Of a stretch of 64,000 bases of DNA, positions 17,773-26,412 are shown in pieces. The position numbers were made by a program, and so were the translations under genes. Every line of letters starts with the position of its first letter. The first letter of the stretch is position 1. A model generated the notes under the pieces. The model saw only the letters and a program-made list of their open reading frames with translations, was not told where the DNA came from and made no database searches. Source of the stretch: Pseudothermotoga thermarum DSM 5069 (GTDB lineage: Bacteria > Thermotogota > Thermotogae > Thermotogales > DSM-5069); the NCBI RefSeq assembly GCF_000217815.1, contig NC_015707.1, forward strand, positions 1 through 64,000, given 5' to 3'.

Positions 17773-17810
17773 CCAAGTTTTCCTTGGTTTTCCGCCTCGG
17801 ACTGCAGTCC
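17773..17810. other. Small inverted repeats downstream of nadE
   Basis: In the 212-nt gap between nadE and the exporter there is CCAAG-TTTTC-CTTGG followed by TTTT (17773-17791), a possible weak terminator, and a perfect 12-nt palindrome GGACTGCAGTCC (17799-17810). Nothing else is recognisable to 17969; the rest is A/T-rich. Confidence 0.35.
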
Positions 17811-17969
17811 ATTAATAAATATACATTTCAAAAAATCAGGGAATTTAAACTTTTGCTGTTCCTAAGAGCTTTTTCGATAAACTTTTGAATGAAAATGCTG
17901 TAGAATTCATCAAAAAACTTGTTTTTGCTGTTTCTTAACTCTCAAGAAAATAAACCGTAACACTTAGCA

Positions 17970-19856
17970 CTAAGATTCAACGAAAGCTCCGAGAAATTGG
18001 CTTTTGTAGAGTTCCGCGTAAAATCCACCTTTTTCCATCAATTCTTTGTGAGTACCGGTTTCAATTATCTTTCCTTCGTTCATTACGAGTATCAAGTCTG
18101 CGTTTTTGATAGTGGAAAGCCTGTGGGCTATGATGAAGCTGGTTTTGCCTTTCATAAGCTGTTGCATAGCCTTTTGAATGTATATTTCAGTCAGCGTGTC
18201 CACGTTGCTGGTTGCTTCGTCTAAAATCAGTATGTCTGGATTTACCAAAAAGGCTCTTGCGATGGTTATAAGCTGCTTTTCACCCTGCGATATGTTGCTG
18301 GCTTCTTCGTTGATAACAGTATCGTAGCCATCCGGAAGGGCCATGATGAAATGGTGAGCTTGAGCCGCCTTGGCTGCCTGGATGATTTCCTCGTCCGTTG
18401 CATTCGGTTTGCCGTAGGCTATGTTTTCTTTAATGGTTCCGTTGAAAAGCCAAGTATCTTGCAAGACCATACCAAAGATTCTTCTAAGGTTTGATTTGAC
18501 TATGTCCCTTATATCGATACCATCGATGGTTATTCTTCCAGATTGTATTTCGTAAAATCTCATCAGCAAGTTAACAAGAGTGGTTTTCCCTGCACCGGTT
18601 GGACCGACTATTGCTATTTTTTGGCCGCTTTTAACTTCTATGTTCAAATTCTCAATTAAAGGTTTTTCAGGAAGATAGCTAAAATAAACTCTCTCGAATT
18701 TTACATCACCCTTGACCTTTTCAAGTCTTATGGCATTTGGTTTGTCGGGTTGTTCTTCCTGTTCGTCTAAGATTTCAAAGACTCTTTCTGCTGCTGCAAT
18801 GGTGGATTGAATCAAATTTGCAATGTTTGATATCTGAACTATAGGTTGAGTGAATTGCCGTGAATATTGTATGAACGCTTGTACATCACCTATCGTTATA
18901 ACTCTTTTTGTAACCAAAATTCCTCCAAAAACCGAGACAATTACGTAGCCTACGTTTCCTATGAAGTTCATCAAAGGCATTATCATACCGGAAAGAGATT
19001 GTGCTCTTTGGCTCGCTCGAAAAAGCTCTGTGTTTATCTTGTCAAATTTTTCAATGGCATCTTTTTCTTTACAGTAAGCTTTGACTACGATATGCCCTCC
19101 GTAGGTTTCCTCAACATGTCCCGTTAACTTTCCGAGCAGCTTTTGCTGCTGTGAGAAGAACTTTTGAGAATACTTTGTGATGAAAAATGTCACCAATATA
19201 CTTGCAGGAAGCGTTAAAACAGTGACCAACGTCAAAAGAGGACTTATGGTCAACATCATGATGATCACACCAACGATTGAAACCACCGCGGAAATGAACT
19301 GAACCAAATTTTGCTGCAAAGTGTTGCTTATCAAATCCACGTCGTTTGTCGCCCTGCTGATTATTTCACCGTGCGTTTTTGAATCGTAAAACTTCAGGGG
19401 AAGTTTTGTCAATTTTTGCGAAATTTCGCTTCTCATCTTTTTAACTATTTTTTGTGAAACATCTGCCATCAAAAATTGTTGAACAAAATGTAGCAAAGCG
19501 CTCAAAAGATAAAAAATACTTACTTTCACCAAAATTTTCGATATGTACTCAAAATTTATCCGTGCATTTGGCAATCGAAGGCTTTTTGCCATAATCCCTC
19601 TGAAAATCTCCGTCGTGGCCCTTCCAAGAATTTTCGGCGCTATTATTGTCAAAATCGTTGCAGCTATAGTCGCAGCCAAAGCTATTAGAATCCAAAGAAG
19701 ATGAGGTTTTAAATATTTGATCAACCTTTTTGTCGTTTCAATGGGACGTTTTGGTTTTTCCTTTTGCAAAATCAATGGTCCACCAGGTCTTGGTCCGCGC
19801 ATGGGCATTTGTCTTGAAAATCTATCGATCGACTCAGGCTTTTTGTCACGCGTCAT
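17970..19856 (-). CDS. Heterodimeric ABC exporter, canonical-site subunit (TM288-like)
   Basis: Fused membrane plus ATPase half-transporter. After an unusual Pro/Arg-rich cytosolic N-terminus (residues ~1-45) come six membrane helices and an ATPase domain with Walker A GPTGAGKTT, Walker B ILILDEATSNVD with the catalytic Glu, and H-loop IIAHRLST. Its own signature is changed to NISQGEKQ in place of LSGGQ. By the family's geometry this signature pairs with the degenerate Walker site of the partner. 628 residues; 11-nt overlap with the upstream subunit gene. Probably exports drugs or lipids; substrate unknown. Confidence 0.92.
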   Translation of the reverse strand: MTRDKKPESIDRFSRQMPMRGPRPGGPLILQKEKPKRPIETTKRLIKYLKPHLLWILIALAATIAATILTIIAPKILGRATTEIFRGIMAKSLRLPNARINFEYISKILVKVSIFYLLSALLHFVQQFLMADVSQKIVKKMRSEISQKLTKLPLKFYDSKTHGEIISRATNDVDLISNTLQQNLVQFISAVVSIVGVIIMMLTISPLLTLVTVLTLPASILVTFFITKYSQKFFSQQQKLLGKLTGHVEETYGGHIVVKAYCKEKDAIEKFDKINTELFRASQRAQSLSGMIMPLMNFIGNVGYVIVSVFGGILVTKRVITIGDVQAFIQYSRQFTQPIVQISNIANLIQSTIAAAERVFEILDEQEEQPDKPNAIRLEKVKGDVKFERVYFSYLPEKPLIENLNIEVKSGQKIAIVGPTGAGKTTLVNLLMRFYEIQSGRITIDGIDIRDIVKSNLRRIFGMVLQDTWLFNGTIKENIAYGKPNATDEEIIQAAKAAQAHHFIMALPDGYDTVINEEASNISQGEKQLITIARAFLVNPDILILDEATSNVDTLTEIYIQKAMQQLMKGKTSFIIAHRLSTIKNADLILVMNEGKIIETGTHKELMEKGGFYAELYKSQFLGAFVES

Positions 19857-21588
19857 TGTTCACACCCCCGAAAGCTTCTTCCTCTGAGATCTGCGACAAA
19901 ACTATTTCCCGATAGACTTGGTTGTGCTTTAAAAGTTCTTCGTGCTTCCCTATTCCCTTTATTTCTCCATCCTTCAAAACGATGATTTGGTCGGCATGCA
20001 TGATCGTTGCAACCCTTTGTGCAACGATTATCACCGTCGCATCTTTCAATTTGTTAAGCAGCTTTCTTCTTATCCTTGCGTCAGTTTTAAAATCCAAAGC
20101 TGAAAAGGTGTCATCGAACAAATAGATCTTTGGTTTTGAAACGATGGCTCTTGCGATTGAAATTCTTTGTTTCTGTCCACCGGAAATGTTTGTACCACCT
20201 TGGGCAATCTCTGTGTTTAAACCCTCTGGCATTTTCGAAGCGAATTCAAGCACTTTTGCAGTATCAGCCGCCTCGAGAAGATCCTCATCTGTAATGTTTC
20301 TTCCAAATCTTATGTTTTCAGCTATGGTTGTTGCGAAGATTATCGGTCTTTGTGGAGCATAACCAATAGAACTCCTCAAAACGTTTAGCGGTATCTTTCT
20401 TATGTCAACTCCGTCGAGTTTTATCGAACCTTCTGTGATATTGTAAAATCTCATTATCAAGTTGAGGATGGTAGTTTTTCCAGAGCCTGTGCTGCCTATT
20501 ATAGCCGTTATCTTTCCTGGTTCGGCTTTGAAAGAAATGTTCTTTAAAACCGGTTCTCTTGCACCTGGGTATGTGAAACTGACATTTTCGAACTCTATTA
20601 CACCTTTGATTTCCGGAACAATTTGGTCCTTTGGATCTAAAATTGATGGTTCTGTTTCCAAAACTTCAAAGATTCTTTTTGCTGAAACCGAAGCTCTTGA
20701 CATGAAGATGAAAATTGACGAGATAAAGATCAAAGCAAACATTATTTGCATGACGTATTGTATGACTGCCATCATCGATCCAACTTGAAGTTTTCCAAGA
20801 TCTATTTGTTTTGCTCCAAACCAAATTATCGCGACAATGGTAAAGTTCATTATGATGTTGATCAAAGGAAAGGAAAACGCCATGAGTCTGTTTATCTTCA
20901 GCGATGTGTTGGTAAGATCGACGTTGGCTTTCTCAAACCTTTCTTTCTCGTACTCGTCTCTGTCAAAGGCCCTTATCACCCTTACCCCGGTTACCCTTTC
21001 TCTGATTATCAAGCTAAGCTTGTCGATTTTTTCCTGAAGTTTTTGAAACATCGGGACGGCGATTTTGTAAATGACGTAAAAAACTCCCAAGGTTAAAGGA
21101 ACTGTGATCAAAAGAACCTTTGTCAAACTTGGGCTTTTGTTTAAAGCCATCACCACTCCACCGATTGCCAAAGTTGGGGCTCTTATGACCATTCTAAGCA
21201 TCATAAAAACAACTTGTTGAATTTGGGCAACGTCGTTTGTGGTTCTGGTTATCAAAGAAGCTGTGCTGAATTTGTCCATTTCAGCGAGGGAAAAACTCTG
21301 AACTTTTCTGAACAAATCTTCTCTTAGATCTTTTCCCACACCCGTTGAAACCGTTGCGGAGGTGTAGCTTGCCAAGATCATTGCAGCGATGCCAAGACCG
21401 GAGAAAAGCAACATCTTTCCGCCAACTTGCCAAATGTACTTCACGTTGCCAGTTACAATTCCTCTGTCGACGATTTTGGACATAAGGTCTGGAAGGTACA
21501 GAGTTACGAAGGATTCAAACACAACAAGGGCAATTGTTAGGATAGCAAGCCATTTATAATTCTTAAGATATGCAAAAATCTTTATCAT
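19846..21588 (-). CDS. Heterodimeric ABC exporter, degenerate-site subunit (TM287-like)
   Basis: Partner half-transporter, 580 residues, six membrane helices then an ATPase domain. Walker A GSTGSGKTT and signature NISGGQKQR are intact, but Walker B reads IYLFDDTFSALD (Asp where the catalytic Glu belongs) and the switch loop is IIVAQRVAT (Gln where His belongs). That is the asymmetric pattern of TM287/288. This subunit supplies the functional signature to the canonical site of the other chain. ATG with GGAGG; 26-nt overlap with the marR gene. Confidence 0.93.
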   Translation of the reverse strand: MIKIFAYLKNYKWLAILTIALVVFESFVTLYLPDLMSKIVDRGIVTGNVKYIWQVGGKMLLFSGLGIAAMILASYTSATVSTGVGKDLREDLFRKVQSFSLAEMDKFSTASLITRTTNDVAQIQQVVFMMLRMVIRAPTLAIGGVVMALNKSPSLTKVLLITVPLTLGVFYVIYKIAVPMFQKLQEKIDKLSLIIRERVTGVRVIRAFDRDEYEKERFEKANVDLTNTSLKINRLMAFSFPLINIIMNFTIVAIIWFGAKQIDLGKLQVGSMMAVIQYVMQIMFALIFISSIFIFMSRASVSAKRIFEVLETEPSILDPKDQIVPEIKGVIEFENVSFTYPGAREPVLKNISFKAEPGKITAIIGSTGSGKTTILNLIMRFYNITEGSIKLDGVDIRKIPLNVLRSSIGYAPQRPIIFATTIAENIRFGRNITDEDLLEAADTAKVLEFASKMPEGLNTEIAQGGTNISGGQKQRISIARAIVSKPKIYLFDDTFSALDFKTDARIRRKLLNKLKDATVIIVAQRVATIMHADQIIVLKDGEIKGIGKHEELLKHNQVYREIVLSQISEEEAFGGVNNDA

Positions 21589-22024
21589 AGTTGTATCCTC
21601 CCAGCTGGTTTTTTAGGTTGTTCAACATTTTATCCAAAAGGTTGTTAAGCATTGTCAACTCTTCTTGAGAGAAATTCTCGAAAGCTTTTTGCTCTGAATC
21701 TTGTAATTGCTGACGAATTTGATCTATCAATTCTCTTCCACGCTCGCTGAGAAAAACACGTTGAACTCTTCTATCCTTCGCATCCTGAACTCGGTAAATC
21801 AAATTCGCTTTTTCCATCCTTCTCAGCATTATCGCAATTGTTGCAGGTCTTAGGTCCAGCTTTTCTGCAATTTGTCTTTGGGTTATTCCCTCTTTCTTTG
21901 AAAGTATCATCAGAATCGGTATTTGCCCAGGATGAACCAAAAGGTTTTCAAGCTTTTTTCTGAGCAATCGAAAATGAATCTTTTGAATCAAAAAAAGCTT
22001 GTTCATTATTTCCCGAGCTTTCAA
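21563..22024 (-). CDS. MarR-family transcriptional regulator
   Basis: A 153-residue winged-helix repressor. GITQRQIAEKLDLRPATIAIMLRRME is the recognition helix region and DRRVQRVFLSERG the wing. TTG start at 22024 after AAAGGGGATGATC. It is first in the operon with both exporter subunits, and a perfect inverted repeat lies over the likely transcription start, so it probably represses its own operon until a transported compound binds. Confidence 0.92.
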   Translation of the reverse strand: MKAREIMNKLFLIQKIHFRLLRKKLENLLVHPGQIPILMILSKKEGITQRQIAEKLDLRPATIAIMLRRMEKANLIYRVQDAKDRRVQRVFLSERGRELIDQIRQQLQDSEQKAFENFSQEELTMLNNLLDKMLNNLKNQLGGYNYDKDFCIS

Positions 22025-22044
22025 AAGATCATCCCCTTTGTTTT

Positions 22045-22063
22045 ACGTCTAACAATAAGACGT
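22045..22063. promoter_or_regulatory. Candidate MarR operator
   Basis: Perfect inverted repeat ACGTCT-N7-AGACGT, 19 bp in all, just downstream of the -10 of the marR-exporter promoter and 21 bp upstream of the TTG start. Size and place are typical of MarR sites. Confidence 0.7.
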
Positions 22064-22067
22064 CTAT

Positions 22068-22097
22068 ATAATAGCATTCACTATCACGTTTTGTCAA
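22068..22097 (-). promoter_or_regulatory. Promoter of the marR-exporter operon
   Basis: Minus strand TTGACA (22097-22092), 18-nt spacer, TATTAT (22073-22068). The predicted start falls in the inverted repeat at 22045-22063. Confidence 0.75.
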
Positions 22098-22139
22098 CGT
22101 TGTTTAGTAGTAGAAAAGAAAATCCTGTAAGCTGGGTAC

Positions 22140-22167
22140 TTGATAAACCAAAAGTTTGTGATATTAT
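22140..22167 (+). promoter_or_regulatory. Promoter of tRNA-Pro
   Basis: TTGATA (22140-22145), 16-nt spacer, TATTAT (22162-22167), about 30 nt before the tRNA. Confidence 0.5.
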
Positions 22168-22196
22168 ATTTTCTGGTCATATAGAAGAAAGTGTGT

Positions 22197-22273
22197 CGGG
22201 GCGTAGCGCAGACGGCTAGCGCGCCTGCCTTGGGAGCAGGAGGTCGCTGGTTCAAGTCCAGTCGCCCCGACCA
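22197..22273 (+). tRNA. tRNA-Pro (anticodon TGG)
   Basis: 77 nt with encoded CCA. Acceptor stem CGGGGCG/CGCCCCG; anticodon stem CCTGC/GCAGG around loop CTTGGGA gives anticodon TGG; T arm GCTGG-TTCAAGT-CCAGT with one G-T pair. Confidence 0.95.
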
Positions 22274-22288
22274 TTTTTTATTTTGTGA

Positions 22289-22297
22289 TGGTATAAT
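22289..22297 (+). promoter_or_regulatory. Extended -10 element before the secreted repeat protein
   Basis: TGGTATAAT 16 nt after the tRNA-Pro end, with no clear -35. It could start the message for the gene at 22333 separately from the tRNA. Confidence 0.5.
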
Positions 22298-22332
22298 TTT
22301 CTCTGCCGATACACCAAGGGGGGAGGGTTATT

Positions 22333-23466
22333 GTGAAAACCATCTTCGCTTCATTGGTGATTCTTGCAACTTTATGTGCTTTTGCCATTCAAAGTCCTAT
22401 TCTTCTACAGAGATCTTTGAACAGGGTGTACCACGATTGTGCAAACCATGTTCTTCTAACCAGTGATGGGAGTTATTTGGTTACCGGATGGGCTGTTTCC
22501 CAAAACCGTTCTTACGATGGTTTTGTGGCCAAATTTTTTAGGGATGGAAGGATACTTTTCGAAAAACTGCTTGGCTCAAGATACGATGATGAATTCAGCG
22601 TGGCGTTGGAGATAGATGGCCATTATTTTCTTGGTGGAACAACCTTTTCAATTGAAAGCAATTACGATGCTTGGATTGTGAAACTTGATAGAAACGGACA
22701 AAAAGTGCTTGAAAAGTCCTTTGGTGGGAGAAAACGCGATGAGATTCTCGCTGGAACTGTATGTTTTGATGGTACTCTGCTTTTTGTCGGTCGAACTTCG
22801 TCGTTTGGAAGTGGTGAAACAGATGTTTATGTTATAAAGGTAGACCAAGATTTAAATCTAATTTGGCAGAAAACGTTTGGAGGAAGTTCTTTGGACGAAG
22901 CTTATGCAGTTTTAGAGGTAGAGGATGGTTATCTTGTCGTTGGTTTTTCTGAATCTTTTTCTGAAGACGAAGATGTTTATGTTCTGAAAATGGACTTAGA
23001 CGGAAACAAAATCTTTGAAAGAATTTACGGATATCCGTTTCTTCAAAAAGCCTTTGATGTGGTGCAACTTGCGGATGGTTTTCTTATGGTTGGGGTTAAC
23101 TGGAACGAACAAGCAGACGATGCCGATGGTTTGATTATGAAGATAGATTTTTCCGGTAACTTGATTTGGTTAAAAACTATTGGGACAAAAGGATGGGAAC
23201 AGTTCAACAAAGTTTTGGAGCAGAATGATGAATTTATATTGATTGGATTTGCAAAAAACGAATTTACAAAAGAAGAAGATGTTTATGCAGTTAGAATTGA
23301 TGAAAAAGGAAATGTTTTGAGCGAGTTTTATTCAAACATAGAGAACCCTGATGGTTGCAAATACGCAATAATGTCTGATAACGAACTTATCATTGTCGGT
23401 TGGATTGACAACTCGGATCCGTTCAAATGGGACGTTCTTCTTTTGAAAGTCGATATTCGTAATTAA
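22333..23466 (+). CDS. Secreted beta-propeller-like repeat protein
   Basis: Function unknown. A signal peptide (residues ~1-18, KTIFASLVILATLCAFA) is followed by about six imperfect repeats of roughly 50 residues, each with a pattern like DVYVIKVDQDLNLIWQKTFGG and DEAYAVLEVEDGYLVVG. Such repeats resemble extracellular PQQ/Kelch-like propellers. Asp-rich strand ends may bind calcium. GTG start after a strong GGGGGGAGGG site. It lies between tRNA-Pro and a convergent kinase gene and shares a 4-nt overlap with it at the 3' end. No catalytic motif is visible. Confidence 0.75.
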   Translation: MKTIFASLVILATLCAFAIQSPILLQRSLNRVYHDCANHVLLTSDGSYLVTGWAVSQNRSYDGFVAKFFRDGRILFEKLLGSRYDDEFSVALEIDGHYFLGGTTFSIESNYDAWIVKLDRNGQKVLEKSFGGRKRDEILAGTVCFDGTLLFVGRTSSFGSGETDVYVIKVDQDLNLIWQKTFGGSSLDEAYAVLEVEDGYLVVGFSESFSEDEDVYVLKMDLDGNKIFERIYGYPFLQKAFDVVQLADGFLMVGVNWNEQADDADGLIMKIDFSGNLIWLKTIGTKGWEQFNKVLEQNDEFILIGFAKNEFTKEEDVYAVRIDEKGNVLSEFYSNIENPDGCKYAIMSDNELIIVGWIDNSDPFKWDVLLLKVDIRN

Positions 23467-24299
23467 ATCAACTTTATTGCGAGAATTTCCTCCAAGCTTT
23501 TTTCAAGCTTTGCAAATGTGATCTCTTTGAAATGCTTTTTAAAACTTTCTTCGTAGTAGCTCACGTTGAACATACCACCGTGAAGATAGATCGTTTTTGA
23601 TTTTGTCAAACGAACGATTTTCTTTGTTTTTCTAACCAATGCTTGGATTTCTTTATCAATCGTTTTTACGACCAATTCTGTAAGCGGCATAACTTTGGCG
23701 AATGAGGCTATCTTTTCCTTGAAATCCTCTTGTTTTTGTAAATCCACCAAATCTTCTATTCGTTGAACTTTAAAGTGTTCAAGTAACTTGTCAAACGCAG
23801 GGTCGTACTTTCTCAAGCCATCTCGAAATTCAAGAGATTTTCTTATTATTTGACACGCTATGCTGAACGCGCTTCCTTCATCATCGAATAGATGTCCCCA
23901 ACCACCTGTTCTGACAATCTTTCGATCTTTTGTTATACCCATTACTATCGATCCTGTTCCCGCTATCACAACCACCACAGGTTCTTTTGAATAACAAGCC
24001 AGCAACGTTGCTTCGGCGTCAGTTAAAATTCTCATCTCCGCCTGTGGAAAATACCTTTTCAACACGCGAATTATCAAAGATTTTCTTTCTTCACTTCCAG
24101 CACCAGAAAAGCCAGCTTGAATGAGATCAACCTCTCCCGACCAATCTTTAACCTTTTTGAAGATTTCATCTAACTTGTTTTCGCCTACTGCAGATAGATT
24201 CACTCCACTTTCCAAAGTCAATTTTTTAACGATTTGAAAATCATTGCTCAACGCGGCTCTAAGTTTCGTTCCTCCTCCATCGATACCAAGGATTTTCAC
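23463..24299 (-). CDS. BadF/BadG-type kinase, likely N-acetylglucosamine kinase
   Basis: ATPase of the ASKHA fold that probably phosphorylates an amino sugar. Phosphate-1 loop GIDGGGTKLRAALS at the N-terminus, QAGFSGAGSEER, phosphate-2 region VVVIAGTGSIVMG, and TGGWGHLFDDEGSAF typical of GlcNAc kinases in this family. 278 residues, slightly short. GTG start after GAGGTGATATGAA. It is divergent from an Opp-type transporter, followed by AnmK, which suggests a role in amino-sugar recovery from the wall; substrate specificity is inferred. Confidence 0.85.
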   Translation of the reverse strand: MKILGIDGGGTKLRAALSNDFQIVKKLTLESGVNLSAVGENKLDEIFKKVKDWSGEVDLIQAGFSGAGSEERKSLIIRVLKRYFPQAEMRILTDAEATLLACYSKEPVVVVIAGTGSIVMGITKDRKIVRTGGWGHLFDDEGSAFSIACQIIRKSLEFRDGLRKYDPAFDKLLEHFKVQRIEDLVDLQKQEDFKEKIASFAKVMPLTELVVKTIDKEIQALVRKTKKIVRLTKSKTIYLHGGMFNVSYYEESFKKHFKEITFAKLEKSLEEILAIKLI

Positions 24300-24494
24300 T
24301 TCATATCACCTCAATTGTAACGATGTTCTACAGAATAAGATATAATGTCATAACATACTGAATCAAACATTATAATATCCTGGGTATTTTCCAGTTTTAT
24401 TGTACCATGGTCAATGGTCATTTATTAATTTCCATTTTCTCATGTTATCTTCGTTTTTCTTATCCTTTCTTTGTTTTTTGCGTTATCCCGGTGT

Positions 24495-24523
24495 TTGACA
24501 AAATACGTTACATATCGGATTAT
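24495..24523 (+). promoter_or_regulatory. Promoter of the Opp-type transporter operon
   Basis: TTGACA (24495-24500), 17-nt spacer, GATTAT (24518-24523), 42 nt before the binding-protein start. The remaining divergent gap, 24300-24494, is A/T-rich and I see no RNA structure in it. Confidence 0.6.
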
Positions 24524-24564
24524 ATAAATGTGAACTTTCTCCACAAATAAGGGGAGGTGTTTGG

Positions 24565-26343
24565 ATGAGGAAATTTGTAGTTTTCCTGTTAATTGTTTTA
24601 GCGGCAGTCATGTTGCTCGCTGCCACAGAGTACATGGTTGAAGATTCAAGGTTAACACCTGATCCAAATCCAAAAGTTGGTGGCACTTTGAGACTTGTAC
24701 TCAGCTCAACTCCTGAGTCGTTCTTGATGTATGGAACCCTTGACAGCGCAACCTACAGTTTGACCATGGGTCCGATGTTTGCACCACTTGTTCAAGAACA
24801 TCCTATGACTTTTGAGATTGTCCCAGCTCTTGCAAAGTCGTGGGAAGTTTCACCGGATGGAAAAGAAGTAACATTCTACCTCAGAGAAGCTTACTGGTCC
24901 GACGGAACACCTATAACGGCAGATGACGTAATATTCACATTCCAGTACTTTGTCATGAACAAATACGCAAGGGGAAATTCCATCGATCGTTTTACATTGC
25001 CCGATGAAACCGGCCAGCAAAAACCTGTTGTCTGGGAAAAGGTAAGCGACAAAGTGGTTAAGGCTATTCTTCCAGTACCTTATGGTGCTTTCTTCAGAGT
25101 AACCTCCCACGTTTACATTTACCCGAAGCATAAGTTAGAACCTCTCATTGACAAAAGCGATCCAGCTTCTGTCAACAAGATTTGGCTTTCAAACACTGAT
25201 CCGAAAGAAATTGTCGTGAACGGTCCTTACAAACTTGTCCAAGTTGTTACAGATCAAAAGGTAGTTCTCGAGAGAAACCCGTATTTCTGGAAGGTTGACA
25301 GATTTGGAAACAGGCTTCCATATTTTGACAGGGTCGAGTACTTGATTATAAGAGATGCCGAAATGAGATTGGCTAAGCTCATAGCAGGAGAAATAGATTA
25401 CATGGGTATATCCGGAAAAGATTATCCAATGCTTAAACAAATGGAACTTGAAGGAAAAGCACCATTCAAAGTTTATGCTCCCCAACCAACTGGTGCTACA
25501 CCAAGTCCTATTCACATTTCCTTCAACTTCGACGTTGATGATCCAGATCTAAAAGAACTGTTTGCTAAACTGGAATTTCGTGAAGCCATGGAATATGCGC
25601 TTGATAGAGAAAGAATCATAGAAGAAGTCTTTGGTGGTTTGGCAATACCAGACGCGGGATTGATACTTCCTTCCAACAAAGCTTTCTACAATCCCAAGGT
25701 TGAAGAACTTTTAAGACCATACGATCTGAAGAAAGCCAATGAGCTTCTTGATAAAATCGGTTTGACAAAGAGAGATAAAGAAGGATACAGGTTGTTCCCG
25801 AACGGTAGAAGAGTTGAATTCAACTTGCTTGTTGCAAACTCTCCAAAGGAATATCAGGACGTAGCATATATATTCGCTGAAGATCTGAAAAAGATCGGTA
25901 TAAAGGTTAACCTTCAGATTCTCGATTCATCGCTGGTTGGTCAAATGTTTGGTGCGGGCAACTTCCAAGCCGGTATAAGGGCTTTTGGTAACCAACCCGA
26001 CTTGCAGCTTAGGAAAGCCATCTGGCAACCAGGTACTCAACTTTACTACTGGCATTATTCAACGATGAACAAAGACACCGATCCTCCAAGCCCGGTCTTT
26101 GAAAAGATGTTCGATTGGGAAAAACGCATATGGGAACTTTTCGAAAAAGGTCAAGTTGAGATGGATCCAGTCAAGAGAAAGGCAATATACGATGAGGTTC
26201 AAGAGCTCTACCACATATATTTGCCGGTTATCTTCGTTTGCAAAGGCGTTCCAACCGTTGCAATTCACAAAAGTTTAGGCAATGCAGGTGTCACTGAGGA
26301 TGGAACGCTTTACTTCACGGTTTGGACAAGCTACAGAAAATAA
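24565..26343 (+). CDS. Family 5 (Opp/Dpp) ABC transporter solute-binding protein
   Basis: Extracytoplasmic ligand capture for the transporter encoded downstream. Signal peptide at residues ~1-20 (KFVVFLLIVLAAVMLLAA) without a lipobox Cys, so it is secreted or periplasmic. The family-5 core is clear: LAKSWEVSPDGKEVTFYLREAYWSDGTPITADDVIFTF (written here only as its parts LAKSWEVSPDG and WSDGTPITADDV), then FREAMEYALDRERI. 592 residues. In Thermotoga many such proteins bind oligosaccharides and not peptides, so the ligand is open. Context (AnmK, serine hydrolase, sugar kinase) suggests muropeptides or anhydro-sugars. Confidence 0.92.
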   Translation: MRKFVVFLLIVLAAVMLLAATEYMVEDSRLTPDPNPKVGGTLRLVLSSTPESFLMYGTLDSATYSLTMGPMFAPLVQEHPMTFEIVPALAKSWEVSPDGKEVTFYLREAYWSDGTPITADDVIFTFQYFVMNKYARGNSIDRFTLPDETGQQKPVVWEKVSDKVVKAILPVPYGAFFRVTSHVYIYPKHKLEPLIDKSDPASVNKIWLSNTDPKEIVVNGPYKLVQVVTDQKVVLERNPYFWKVDRFGNRLPYFDRVEYLIIRDAEMRLAKLIAGEIDYMGISGKDYPMLKQMELEGKAPFKVYAPQPTGATPSPIHISFNFDVDDPDLKELFAKLEFREAMEYALDRERIIEEVFGGLAIPDAGLILPSNKAFYNPKVEELLRPYDLKKANELLDKIGLTKRDKEGYRLFPNGRRVEFNLLVANSPKEYQDVAYIFAEDLKKIGIKVNLQILDSSLVGQMFGAGNFQAGIRAFGNQPDLQLRKAIWQPGTQLYYWHYSTMNKDTDPPSPVFEKMFDWEKRIWELFEKGQVEMDPVKRKAIYDEVQELYHIYLPVIFVCKGVPTVAIHKSLGNAGVTEDGTLYFTVWTSYRK

Positions 26344-26364
26344 TCCTGTAAATTCTCAAAAGAC

Positions 26365-26395
26365 AAAAGGCTTCCCCTTCGGGGGAAGCCTTTTT
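26365..26395 (+). terminator. UUCG-capped hairpin after the binding-protein gene
   Basis: Thirteen-bp stem AAAAGGCTTCCCC/GGGGAAGCCTTTT closed by a TTCG tetraloop, with a T run of five. It can act as a partial terminator and a 3' stabiliser, favouring binding-protein message over the permease genes. The permease ribosome site AGGAGG begins directly after it. Confidence 0.85.
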
Positions 26396-26412
26396 AGGAG
26401 GCTTATCATCAG

